Assembly (NCBI RefSeq): GCF_024704725.1
Contig: NZ_JALIQS010000002.1
Location: 620,001-684,000 of the forward strand
From: Shinella sp. CPCC 101442
Lineage (GTDB): Bacteria > Pseudomonadota > Alphaproteobacteria > Rhizobiales > Rhizobiaceae
Length of the DNA stretch: 64,000 bases
Direction: 5' to 3'
The position numbers and the translations under genes were made by a program. Under the pieces are notes generated by a model, which saw nothing but the letters and a program-made list of their open reading frames with translations, made no database searches and was not told the origin of the DNA. Positions 19,163-27,377 of this stretch are shown here, piece by piece; within the stretch, counting starts at the first letter, position 1; every line of letters begins with the position of its first letter.

Positions 19163-20653
19163 ATGACCGTTTCCGCCACCGCAACCGCCGAGGTTTTCAC
19201 CGTGGAAGAACCGGCCCTCGAAACGGCTAAGGCAATCCGTGACTCCCGCCCGCTTCGCCTCATCACCTGCGGCTCGGTCGACGACGGCAAGTCGACGCTG
19301 ATCGGCCGCCTGCTCTGGGACACCAAGGCCGTCAAGGAAGACCAGGCCGCGACGCTCCAGCGCGACAGTTCCGGCAAGCAGAACGATCTGGGCCTGCCCG
19401 ACTTCGCCCTGCTGCTCGACGGCCTGCAGGCCGAACGCGAACAGGGCATCACCATTGACGTCGCCTATCGCTACTTCGCGACGGACCGCCGTTCGTTCAT
19501 CGTCGCCGATACGCCCGGCCACGAACAATATACCCGCAACATGGCGACCGGCGCCTCCACGGCCGATCTCGCCGTGCTCCTGATCGATGCCCGCGCCGGC
19601 ATTCTCGAACAGACCCGCCGCCACGCCACCATCGCCGCGCTGATGGGCATCCGCCAGTTCGTGCTGGCCATCAACAAGATCGACCTGACGAACTACGACC
19701 GCGCCGGCTTCGAGCAGATCACGCACGACTTCAAGGAATTCGCGCTGACGCTCGGCGTCAAGCAGATCACCGCCATCCCGATGTCGGCGCTGAAGGGCGA
19801 AAACGTCGTCTATGACGGCCGCGCCGCCATGCCCTGGTATGACGGCCCGACGCTGGTCGAAACGCTGGAAAAGGCGACCACCCGTTCCAACCAGACGGTC
19901 GGCTTCCGCCTGCCGGTGCAGCGCGTCTCCCGCCCCGGCGAAAGTTTTCGCGGCTATCAGGGCACGGTTGCCGGCGGTTCGGTGAAGCCGGGCGATTCGG
20001 TCGTCATCCTGCCCTCCGGCATGGTCGCCAATGTCACCAAGATCGTCACCTTCGACCTCGTGCGCAACGCGGCCGTCGCCGGTGATGCGATCACGCTCGT
20101 GCTCGACCGCCAGGTGGATGTATCGCGCGGCGACATGATCGTCGCCATCGACAGCCAGCCGATGACCGGCCGCGGCTTCGACGCCCAGCTCGTGGCGCTC
20201 CAGCCCGAAGGCATCGAGCCCGGCAAGCGCTACTGGCTGAAGAGCGGCTCGCGCCGCCAGCGCGTCAGCATCGAGCCGATCAGCCAGCTGGATCTCAAGA
20301 CCTCGAAGTGGAATGCGGCCGAACGGCTGGACATGAACGGTATCGGAAAGGTGCGCCTCACCTTCGACGAGCAGGCGATCTTCGACACCTACGAGCAGAA
20401 CCGCACGACCGGCGCCTTCATCCTGATCGATCCCGACACCAACAACACGGTGGCCGGTGGCATGATCTCGGGCCGCCGCTCGGAAATCGGCGGCATCCAC
20501 AAGGACGACCAGCGCGTGCTGCTGTCGCTGCCGGCCGACCTCGCCGAGAAGATCATGGCGACCGAACTCTTCGCCAATCGCCGCCAGGATGTGGACGTGC
20601 GCCATACCAGCGTCGGACGGGCTGCGGAAATCCTCGCGGATCTCGACGAGTAA
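19163..20653 (+). CDS. cysN: Sulfate adenylyltransferase subunit 1 (GTPase)
   Basis: A 496-residue EF-Tu-like GTPase. G1 is GSVDDGKSTLIGRLL, G3 is DTPGHEQYTRNMATGAS and G4 is NKID, followed by two beta-barrel domains. GTP hydrolysis drives APS formation by CysD. Unlike the CysNC/NodQ fusions found in some rhizobia, it ends without an APS-kinase domain. That matches the APS-type CysH upstream. A strong terminator follows at 20673. Confidence 0.95.
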   Translation: MTVSATATAEVFTVEEPALETAKAIRDSRPLRLITCGSVDDGKSTLIGRLLWDTKAVKEDQAATLQRDSSGKQNDLGLPDFALLLDGLQAEREQGITIDVAYRYFATDRRSFIVADTPGHEQYTRNMATGASTADLAVLLIDARAGILEQTRRHATIAALMGIRQFVLAINKIDLTNYDRAGFEQITHDFKEFALTLGVKQITAIPMSALKGENVVYDGRAAMPWYDGPTLVETLEKATTRSNQTVGFRLPVQRVSRPGESFRGYQGTVAGGSVKPGDSVVILPSGMVANVTKIVTFDLVRNAAVAGDAITLVLDRQVDVSRGDMIVAIDSQPMTGRGFDAQLVALQPEGIEPGKRYWLKSGSRRQRVSIEPISQLDLKTSKWNAAERLDMNGIGKVRLTFDEQAIFDTYEQNRTTGAFILIDPDTNNTVAGGMISGRRSEIGGIHKDDQRVLLSLPADLAEKIMATELFANRRQDVDVRHTSVGRAAEILADLDE

Positions 20654-20672
20654 GTCCGCCAGCAAAAACAGA

Positions 20673-20698
20673 AAAAGGGGCCGAAGGGCCCCTTTTTA
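20673..20698 (+). terminator. Intrinsic terminator of cysHDN
   Basis: AGGGGCC-GAA-GGGCCCCT flanked by an A-run before and TTTTTATT after, 20 bp past the cysN stop. The flanking A/T runs may let it act in both directions. Confidence 0.93.
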
Positions 20699-20713
20699 TT
20701 TGCTGCATCCGGC

Positions 20714-20791
20714 TCAGAAGAAGAAATACCAGAGCAGCAGAACGACGAAGAGCGGAACGCCCATCAACCAGAGAATCAAAGCCCGAGCCAT
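20714..20791 (-). CDS. 25-residue hydrophobic small membrane protein
   Basis: The minus strand has AAGGAAAC six bases before an ATG at 20791, which opens a 25-codon frame ending at 20714. The peptide begins MARALILWLMGVPLFVVLLL and ends in Trp-Tyr-Phe-Phe-Phe, which is essentially one membrane helix. The clean ribosome site and isolation between two terminators argue that it is real. Function is unknown. Confidence 0.6.
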   Translation of the reverse strand: MARALILWLMGVPLFVVLLLWYFFF

Positions 20792-20866
20792 TGAAGTTTC
20801 CTTTCCGTTTATCTGTCGGAAAAGGAATGGCTGAAGGGCGAATTTGTTCCATGAGGACGTTATGAT

Positions 20867-20888
20867 AAAGGGCGCCGCAGCGCCCTTT
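20867..20888 (-). terminator. Terminator hairpin after the type I secretion genes
   Basis: AAAGGGCGC-CGCA-GCGCCCTTT, a perfect nine-pair stem, lies 31 bp beyond the stop of the adaptor gene. Its A/T ends may work in either direction; the U-tract is short. Confidence 0.6.
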
Positions 20889-20918
20889 GATCGTTGACAG
20901 CGTGTCTTGCCGGAAGGT

Positions 20919-22235
20919 TTACCGCTCGCGGAAAGCCTTGGAAAAGTAGTCGGCGAGCGGCTTGACCAGATATTCGAGCGGCGAACGTTCCGCGGTCTGG
21001 ATGAAGGTTTCCACCGGCATGCCGGGCATCACGTGCTTGTCGCTGAGCTTTGCCATCTCGCCGGCATCCGGCGTGATTTCGGCCTTGTAGAACGTGGCAC
21101 CCGTGCGCTGGTCGGACAACACGTCGGCGGCGACCTTCGTCACATGGCCGAAGATTTCCGGCGTCGAGCGATGGTCGAAGGCGCCGAAGCGGATATGGGC
21201 CATCTGGCCGACATGGATCTGGTCGATCTGGGTCGGCGAAATCTGCGTGGAAATGACGAGGTTCTGTTCCTGCGGGATGATGTAGAGCAGCGGATCGGCC
21301 GGTCGGATGACCGAACGCAGCGCATGGACCTGCATGCCGAGCACAACGCCGGACATCGGCGCGGTGATGTCCATGCGGCTCAGCGTCTCGTGCTTGGCGT
21401 TGCGCCGCTCCTTCAGCTCGGCGATCTTCGCCTCGATCTCGCGCAGCGACGTCGTCGCCTCCTCGCGCACCGTGGAATGGATGTTGAGGATGGCGATCTC
21501 GATTTCGGCGACGCGACCGGTGTTTTCTGCGATGTTGGAGCGCGCCTGGCTGATCGTGCCGCGGATTTCCGCCTCTTCGCGCTGGAGCGCCAGCACGCGG
21601 CTGGCATTGGTCAGCGACTGGGCAAGCAGCTTGTTTTGCGCCTCCAGCTCCTTGCCGATCAGGCTCATCTGCGTTTGCAGCGCCTGGATGCGGCTCTCGA
21701 GGCCTTCGTTCTGCTTGGCGATCTGCGCCTTCTTTTCCTGCAACTGCGCGGCCTGCTTGTCGCGGGTTTCCGCCCGCGCCGCCATCAGCCGCTTCTGGCC
21801 GGTGACGATTTCGGCGGCCTCCGGATCGGTGGCGGCCGCCTTCAGAAGATCGGGATCGAAGGTGATCTCGGTCTTGTCGTCCTGTTCGGCCTTAAGCCTG
21901 GCGGCCGTGCCGAGCAGGCTGAACAGCTGCCCTTCGATGACGGTGAGCTCCGAGCGGTCGAACGTATCGTCGAGGCGCATCAAGACATCGCCGGCCTTGA
22001 CGGTATCGCCTTCCTTGACGCGGATTTCCCCCACCACGCCGCCGGTCAGGTGCTGCACGACCTGGCGGTTGCTGGCGACCTCGATGACGCCGGCTGCGAC
22101 GACCGCGCCGTTGATACGCGTCAGCGCCGCCCAGGCGCCCATGCCGCCGAGCAGCACGAAAACCGTCGTATAACCGGCGATCGCGTAGCGACGACCGCTC
22201 CACTTCCTGTCCCTGGAACTCGTTTCCCGAACCAT
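20919..22235 (-). CDS. Type I secretion membrane-fusion protein (HlyD/PrtE family)
   Basis: 438 residues. A short cytoplasmic N-terminus is followed by one membrane helix (about residues 20-42), then a biotinyl-lipoyl-like half (GVIEVASNRQVVQHLTGGVVGEIRVKEGDTVKAGDVL). A long coiled-coil hairpin (about 110-270) reaches across the periplasm, and a beta-barrel/C-terminal half begins MDITAPMSGVVLGMQVH. It connects the ABC exporter with an outer-membrane TolC, which is not encoded in this window. It starts ten bases after the exporter stop, so the two form an operon. Confidence 0.9.
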   Translation of the reverse strand: MVRETSSRDRKWSGRRYAIAGYTTVFVLLGGMGAWAALTRINGAVVAAGVIEVASNRQVVQHLTGGVVGEIRVKEGDTVKAGDVLMRLDDTFDRSELTVIEGQLFSLLGTAARLKAEQDDKTEITFDPDLLKAAATDPEAAEIVTGQKRLMAARAETRDKQAAQLQEKKAQIAKQNEGLESRIQALQTQMSLIGKELEAQNKLLAQSLTNASRVLALQREEAEIRGTISQARSNIAENTGRVAEIEIAILNIHSTVREEATTSLREIEAKIAELKERRNAKHETLSRMDITAPMSGVVLGMQVHALRSVIRPADPLLYIIPQEQNLVISTQISPTQIDQIHVGQMAHIRFGAFDHRSTPEIFGHVTKVAADVLSDQRTGATFYKAEITPDAGEMAKLSDKHVMPGMPVETFIQTAERSPLEYLVKPLADYFSKAFRER

Positions 22236-22245
22236 GGCCTTGTCC

Positions 22246-23982
22246 TTACTTGTTGCTGCCGCCGGTGCCGGTGCCGCCTACGACCTGCGTATGGTTGCGC
22301 AGATGCGCACGCAAAACGTCGTCACGCGGGCCGAAGGCGAGGCGCTGGCCGTTTTCCATGATGAGGATGAGCTCGCATTCCTCGATGGCGGCCGGGCGGT
22401 GCGCCATGATGACGATGGACTTGCCATCGGCCTTCATGTTGCGGATGGCGAGGTTGAGCGCCATGGAGCCTTCTGCGTCGAGATTGGAGTTCGGCTCGTC
22501 GAGCACCAGCAGCACCGGATCGCCATAGAGCGCGCGGGCAAGGCCGACACGCTGCTTCTGGCCGCCCGAGAGACGGCCGCCCATGGCCGGCAGCTTCGTG
22601 TCGTAGCCGTCGGGCAGGCGCAGGATCATGTCGTGCGCGCCGGCCTTCCTGGCCGCTTCCACCACCTTCACCGGATCGGGATCGAGCGTCATGCGGGCGA
22701 TGTTTTCGGCAATCGTGCCCTCGAAGAGCACCACATCCTGCGGCAGATAGCCGACATGGTCGGCCAGGCCGTCCGTGCCGTACTGCTCCAGCGCCGCGCC
22801 ATCGAGGCGCACCTTGCCGCCGGCGGGCGGCCAGATGCCGGTCAGCACGCGCGCCAGCGTCGACTTGCCGGACGCGCTCTGGCCGATGACGCCGAGCGCC
22901 TGGCCGGGACGGAGCTCGAGGCTCAGCATGCGCACCGTCGCGACCTTTTCGCCGGGCGGCACGACCGTGACCTGCTCGACGTCGAGGATGGCACGCGGCT
23001 TCGGCAGCGCCGTGCGCGGGTCTTCTTCCGGCACGCGGGACAGCAGCTCGGAAAGCTGGCGCCAGCCCTGCATGGCGCGCTGGATCAGCGCCCAATGGCC
23101 GATGGCGCCCTCGATGGGCGCAAGCGCACGGCCGATGATGATGGAGCTTGCGATCATCGCGCCGGCGGTGATCTCGTTCTGCAGCACCAGATAGGCACCA
23201 AGCGCCAGGATCGCCGACTGCAGGAAGACGCGGAAGGTTTTCGACGTAATCGAATAGAAGCCGTTGCTGTCGGAATAGTGGATATTGGCTTCCAGCGCCT
23301 TGTCGCGCAGGAGCTGCCAGCGGCTGGCGACGGCACGGCGCATGCCGAGCGCGCGAACTGTGTCGCTTTCCTTCTGCAGCGTCTGCGTCATCTCGTCGGA
23401 CTGGCGCCCGGCGATCATCGCCCGCTCCTGGTCTTCCTTCGTGCCATTCTGGTTGAGCCAGGTGAGCGCCACGAGAATGAGGCCGCCGACGACGCCGAGC
23501 AGGCCCATCCAGGGATGGAAGGTGAAGATGACGAAGATGAAGAGCGGCGTCCACGGAATGTCGAACACCGTGAAGACGGCGGGCGAGGACAGCACCTTCT
23601 GGATGGCGTCAAGATCGCGCATGCCGGTGACGGTGGAAACACCCTGCGCGTGCAGGGCCGTGCGGTCGAGCACGGCGTTGAAGACGCGTTTGTCGAAACG
23701 GGCCTGGAAGCGGGCGCCGATACGCGCGGCGATACGGCTGCGCAGGTGATCGAGCACACCCATGATGAGGTAGAGCCCGACGATGAGGCCGGTCAGCGCC
23801 ACCAGCGTCGCCTCCGAACGGGAGGCGAGCACCCGATCGTAGATCTGCAGCATGAAGAGCGGCCCGGTCAGAACGAGCAGGTTCACGAAGAAGCTGAAAA
23901 GGCCGATGGCAAGGAAGCCCGCGGCGCTGGCCTTCAGCACGGCTCTGAGTTCGTCCACACCGGACTGGCCCGATGATCGCAT
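22246..23982 (-). CDS. Type I secretion ABC permease/ATPase (PrtD/HasD family)
   Basis: 578 residues. A six-helix membrane domain (about 20-310) with the PrtD-type start FFVNLLVLTGPLFMLQIYDRV is followed by an ATPase domain with Walker A GQSASGKST, signature LSGGQKQRVGLARAL and Walker B LLVLDEPNSNLD. There is no N-terminal C39 peptidase-like domain, so it belongs with PrtD/HasD exporters, which move RTX proteases, lipases and HasA. The HasA-like/RTX protein at 16031-17149 is the obvious substrate. Confidence 0.92.
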   Translation of the reverse strand: MRSSGQSGVDELRAVLKASAAGFLAIGLFSFFVNLLVLTGPLFMLQIYDRVLASRSEATLVALTGLIVGLYLIMGVLDHLRSRIAARIGARFQARFDKRVFNAVLDRTALHAQGVSTVTGMRDLDAIQKVLSSPAVFTVFDIPWTPLFIFVIFTFHPWMGLLGVVGGLILVALTWLNQNGTKEDQERAMIAGRQSDEMTQTLQKESDTVRALGMRRAVASRWQLLRDKALEANIHYSDSNGFYSITSKTFRVFLQSAILALGAYLVLQNEITAGAMIASSIIIGRALAPIEGAIGHWALIQRAMQGWRQLSELLSRVPEEDPRTALPKPRAILDVEQVTVVPPGEKVATVRMLSLELRPGQALGVIGQSASGKSTLARVLTGIWPPAGGKVRLDGAALEQYGTDGLADHVGYLPQDVVLFEGTIAENIARMTLDPDPVKVVEAARKAGAHDMILRLPDGYDTKLPAMGGRLSGGQKQRVGLARALYGDPVLLVLDEPNSNLDAEGSMALNLAIRNMKADGKSIVIMAHRPAAIEECELILIMENGQRLAFGPRDDVLRAHLRNHTQVVGGTGTGGSNK

Positions 23983-24086
23983 GGCACTGTCTCTTTAAAG
24001 ATCGACGCCGGAGGTTCGACCGGGCGGGCCGTCGTCCGAGCGGCGAAGGGCCCCCCGACCGCTCCGCCGTCATCGGGCGGGTGCGG

Positions 24087-24115
24087 AGCCGCGCGCACGT
24101 CTAGCGCGCGGCTTT
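24087..24115. other. Strong hairpin in the exporter leader region
   Basis: AGCCGCGCGC (24087-24096) pairs perfectly with GCGCGCGGCT (24104-24113), about 105 bp upstream of the exporter start. It lies inside the expected 5' leader of the exporter mRNA. It could be an attenuator or stability element. No known RNA family was recognised. Confidence 0.4.
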
Positions 24116-24153
24116 GATGAGAGACGGTATAGGGCGCGATTTATTCGTAAAGC

Positions 24154-24181
24154 AATATAAATTCGATTTCCCGTCGTGCAA
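24154..24181 (-). promoter_or_regulatory. Candidate promoter of the type I secretion operon
   Basis: On the minus strand TTGCAC (24181-24176), a 16-base spacer and TATATT (24159-24154) resemble a sigma-70 promoter in an AT-rich stretch. It points at the exporter gene. Confidence 0.35.
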
Positions 24182-24192
24182 ACATGATGGGC

Positions 24193-24696
24193 CTAATCAT
24201 GTTCATCTATCCCGGTTTGCTCGCGATCAGCTTTCGAAAACCTGATTTTACCGAGAATGAACAACACGATGAAGCAGGCGAGCGTGGCAAAAACCGCAAC
24301 GAACCAGTAACCGAGCCCCACCGAGAGCCCGACGGCCCCCGCAAGCCACATGCCGGCTCCCGTCGTCAATCCCTTCACTTCGCCGCGCGAGAAAACGATC
24401 ATGCCGGCGGCGAGAAACGCCACGCCCGACGTGACCGCTTCGATGACGCGCAGCGGATCGATGCGCACCTGTTCGTCGGCAAAGCCTTCCATATGAACGC
24501 TCTCGATGGAGAGCAGCGCGAAGACGCAGGCCGCGAGCGCGACGAGAACATGCGTGCGCAGGCCCGCCGCCTGGTCTCGATACTCCCGTTCCGCGCCGAT
24601 CACGGCGCCGAGGACGATGGCGCCCGTCATGCGCGCAAGCATGACAGGATAGGGAATTTCGGTCTTCGCGAAGAGGTCGGCGACGATCTGTTCCAT
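24193..24696 (-). CDS. MgtC/SapB family inner-membrane protein
   Basis: A 167-residue protein with four to five hydrophobic helices. The MgtC-family core reads RMTGAIVLGAVIGAEREYRDQAAGLRTHVLVALAAC (about residues 22-57), followed by GVAFLAAGMIVF and a TTGAGMWLAGAVGL helix. It is the short form without the C-terminal ACT domain of virulence MgtC. Such proteins are linked to Mg2+ limitation and ATP synthase control in some bacteria. The ATG at 24696 fits the family; upstream extension would run into tRNA-Pro. Confidence 0.85.
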   Translation of the reverse strand: MEQIVADLFAKTEIPYPVMLARMTGAIVLGAVIGAEREYRDQAAGLRTHVLVALAACVFALLSIESVHMEGFADEQVRIDPLRVIEAVTSGVAFLAAGMIVFSRGEVKGLTTGAGMWLAGAVGLSVGLGYWFVAVFATLACFIVLFILGKIRFSKADREQTGIDEHD

Positions 24697-24845
24697 GGGC
24701 TGCCAAACGGCAAAGCGGCAAAGCGGTTCCGGCCGAAAAGAAAAATTTCCCGGCGCACCGGCACTTTGCCCAAGATCGTGGATTTTTTTGATATTTTGCG
24801 CTTGTCGAACCCAAAACCCTGGTCTATAGGAAGCGCCGCTGGTCA

Positions 24846-24922
24846 CGGAGTGTAGCGCAGTCTGGTAGCGCACCACGTTCGGGACGTGGGGGTCGAGTGT
24901 TCGAATCACTCCACTCCGACCA
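24846..24922 (+). tRNA. tRNA-Pro (anticodon CGG)
   Basis: 77 bases including an encoded CCA. The acceptor CGGAGTG pairs with CACTCCG, the D-arm is GCGCAGTCTGGTAGCGC, the anticodon stem is CCACG/CGTGG with loop TTCGGGA (CGG at positions 34-36), the T-arm is GAGTG-TTCGAAT-CACTC and the discriminator is A. Confidence 0.97.
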
Positions 24923-24927
24923 GCGGA

Positions 24928-24950
24928 AAAGCCTCAGTTTTTAAGGCTTT
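24928..24950 (+). terminator. Possible terminator after tRNA-Pro
   Basis: AAAGCCT (24928-24934) pairs with AGGCTTT (24944-24950) around a T-rich loop, six bases past the tRNA. Confidence 0.45.
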
Positions 24951-25324
24951 GCCACCTTCCCGAAAACTCTCGAAAACCAAGATCAAAGAAAACGGACCGA
25001 TTGCGGGCCGTTTGAAAATGCGCTTGCCGCTGCCTGCCGAAAATCAGGGCTTGCATGGGCGCATGTGCGTTCGGATTCTTCAAACACAAACCAAGCGACG
25101 ATGCCGCCCGGTGAGCTTCCGCCCTGATTGTGCGCAATGCCTTGTGCGGCTCTACGGATCGCCTCGCCCGGAAGGGGCGAGACGAAGCGGAGCGTGACGT
25201 GGTTTCCGGCGATGCCGCTCGATGCATCGCAGTGCTTCCCGTGGCCGGGAATCCGGGCGGCGCTAACCGTCGTTGTCCAAGTTCATACCTTGAAGCAGCG
25301 TTTCGCCCGGCCGGCGAAGGGCAT
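24951..25324. other. Intergenic stretch, no gene seen
   Basis: 374 bases between tRNA-Pro and the end of the SDR gene. Short frames exist on both strands, but none has a ribosome site and codon pattern that I would trust. No attachment-site duplicate of the tRNA 3' end was seen here. Confidence 0.5.
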
Positions 25325-26131
25325 TTATAGAGCTGCCGCAGCTTGAGGCAGGCTGTCATAGGCGCCCCAGATCGCCTGGTCGAAATTGATGATCGCGCCG
25401 GTCATCAGGCCGGATTCGTCTGATGCAAGGAATGCGATTGCCCGGGCAACTTCATCGGGATCGATCAGGCGGCCATTGGGTTGTGCGACGACGGCCTTGG
25501 CGAGCCAGTCGGCCGGCTGGCCATCCAGTTCGCGCTGCGTCCTGTCCTCGCCTTCCGACGCCATCCAGCCGATATTGAGGCTGTTGACACGGATACGGTT
25601 CCGCAGAGCGGCGTAGGCGGTGTTACGAGTCAGCGTATCCAGCGCACCCTTGGAGGCGCTGTAGGCGGCCAGGAACGGCTGTCCGCCCATCGAGGACATG
25701 GTCGAGATGTTGACGATCGTTCCGGCAACGCCGTCGCGCTTGAAAAGCTCGATCGCGCCTTGCATGAGGAAGAACGGCGCCCGGGTGTTGACCGCGAACA
25801 GCTGGTCGAAGAGCTCTGGGCTTGTGTTGAGGATCGTGCCGCGGTTCGTCATGCCGGCCGCATTGACCAGGCTGTCGAGCCGGCCGAATGTCCTGTCGGC
25901 GGCGGCGATGACGGACTTGCAGTCGTCCACATCAGACAGATCGGCTTTGATGAAGACGGTTTTCGCGCCCAGGGCTTCAAGTTGGGCCGCCTGCGCCGCG
26001 CCCTTTTCTTCAGATCGCCCGCAAATGACCAGCCCCTTCGCGCCGCGTTCGGCAAGAAGCTTTGCGGTTGCAGCACCAAGGCCCTGCGTGCCGCCGGTCA
26101 CGACGACGATCTTGTTTTCGAACTGTGCCAT
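25325..26131 (-). CDS. Short-chain dehydrogenase/reductase
   Basis: A 268-residue classical SDR. The NAD-binding TGGTQGLG lies near residue 12, an NxAG-type motif (NAAG) near 93, and the active site is YSASKGALD (YxxxK). The substrate is probably a sugar or cyclitol, by context: it is the last gene of the minus-strand run that begins at 31603 and holds two Gfo/Idh enzymes, IolD and an isomerase. The ATG at 26131 follows an AGGAAAT site. It is 59 bp from the preceding gene. Confidence 0.8.
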   Translation of the reverse strand: MAQFENKIVVVTGGTQGLGAATAKLLAERGAKGLVICGRSEEKGAAQAAQLEALGAKTVFIKADLSDVDDCKSVIAAADRTFGRLDSLVNAAGMTNRGTILNTSPELFDQLFAVNTRAPFFLMQGAIELFKRDGVAGTIVNISTMSSMGGQPFLAAYSASKGALDTLTRNTAYAALRNRIRVNSLNIGWMASEGEDRTQRELDGQPADWLAKAVVAQPNGRLIDPDEVARAIAFLASDESGLMTGAIINFDQAIWGAYDSLPQAAAAL

Positions 26132-26190
26132 TTGGATTTCCTCTCGTGCGTCTGCGCGTTGTTCTTGCAGTCCGATTCGTCCCGTGCGCC

Positions 26191-27366
26191 CTAAGCGAAC
26201 TGCAACGACAGCCATCCGCCATTGTGCTTCTCATGGCTGTCGACCACGGCGTCGACGAAGGCCACGCCTTTGAGCCCGTCATAGGAGGACGGAATCCCCT
26301 CCCCGAACGGCCCGGCCGAGGCTCCGCTTTCCTTCGCCCGGATGACGGCGGCGAAGCCGGAATAGAGGTTCGTGAAGGCTTCGATATAGCCTTCGGGATG
26401 GCCGGGCGGTGTGCGGGTTCGAACGCGCGCACCATCGCTAAGATCGTCGCGGCCGCGCTTGATCGTTTCCGGGGCGCCGAAGAGCCCCGTGAAGATCAGT
26501 TCATTCGGTTGTTCCTGATGCCAGGCGAGACTGCCCTTTTCACCGAAGACCCGTAGCCGCAAGCCGTTCGACTGGCCAATCGCGACCTGGGAGGACCATA
26601 GAAGGCCACGCGCGCTGCCTTTGTAGCGGATCATCACATGGGCATTATCATCCAGCGCACGGCCCTCGACGAATGTCGCGAGATCGGCGGCGACGGCTTC
26701 AGCCTTCAATCCGGTTACGAAGCCCGCGAGATGATAGGCATGCGTGCCGATGTCGCCGATGGAGCCGCCGCGCCCGTTCTTTTTCGGATCGGTGCGCCAG
26801 GCTGCCTGCTGATTGCCTTGCAGTTCGATCCCCGTGGCCATCCACTCCAATGGATACTCGACCTGCACCACACGGATCTTGCCGAGGTCTCCGCGCGCAA
26901 CCATGGCCCGCGCTTCATGAACCATCGGATAGCCGCTGTAGGTGTAGGTCACGCCAAGGAAACGTCCCGTCGCCTGCGCGAGGTCATGGAGCGCAATCGC
27001 ATCCTCGACGGTCGTGGTCATGGGCTTTTCGCAAATGACGTCGAACCCCGCTTCGAGAAACGCCTTGGCGATGGGAAAATGCGTGTGGTTGGGCGTGCAG
27101 ATCGCCACCACATCGATCCGGTTGTCGCGTGCGCGCTCTCCCGCCACCATGGCGAGATAGTCGCCATAGGAGCGATCGCGATCGATGAAATTCTTGGCGG
27201 CGAAGCTGTGGCCCCGTTCGGCATCGACATCGAAAGCGCCTGCCACAAGGTCATAGTGGTTGTCGAGACGGGCAGCGAAGCGGTGGATGCCGCCGATATA
27301 GGCGCCCTCGCCGCCACCGACCATGCCGAGGCGAAGACGACGGTTGGACAGGTTTGTGTTCGACAC
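26191..27366 (-). CDS. Gfo/Idh/MocA-family dehydrogenase (long form)
   Basis: A 391-residue oxidoreductase. The Rossmann start is RLGMVGGGEGAYIGGIHR, the signature is CEKPMTTT near residue 120, and the C-terminal sheet domain has GDIGTHAYHLAGFV, where the His region is catalytic. It would oxidise a ring hydroxyl of a sugar or inositol with NAD(P)+. It is a clear paralogue of the protein at 30410-31603 in length and N-terminus. The GTG at 27366 has AAGGA eight bases upstream and is preferred to TTG at 27372, which sits too close to that site. It starts 11 bp after the isomerase stop. Confidence 0.85.
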   Translation of the reverse strand: MSNTNLSNRRLRLGMVGGGEGAYIGGIHRFAARLDNHYDLVAGAFDVDAERGHSFAAKNFIDRDRSYGDYLAMVAGERARDNRIDVVAICTPNHTHFPIAKAFLEAGFDVICEKPMTTTVEDAIALHDLAQATGRFLGVTYTYSGYPMVHEARAMVARGDLGKIRVVQVEYPLEWMATGIELQGNQQAAWRTDPKKNGRGGSIGDIGTHAYHLAGFVTGLKAEAVAADLATFVEGRALDDNAHVMIRYKGSARGLLWSSQVAIGQSNGLRLRVFGEKGSLAWHQEQPNELIFTGLFGAPETIKRGRDDLSDGARVRTRTPPGHPEGYIEAFTNLYSGFAAVIRAKESGASAGPFGEGIPSSYDGLKGVAFVDAVVDSHEKHNGGWLSLQFA

Positions 27367-27377
27367 GGCCAAGGTCC

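Noticed and set aside
24846-25324. Genomic island integrated at tRNA-Pro
   Set aside because: No repeat of the tRNA 3' end and no integrase were found to the right, and the genes that follow have normal composition.
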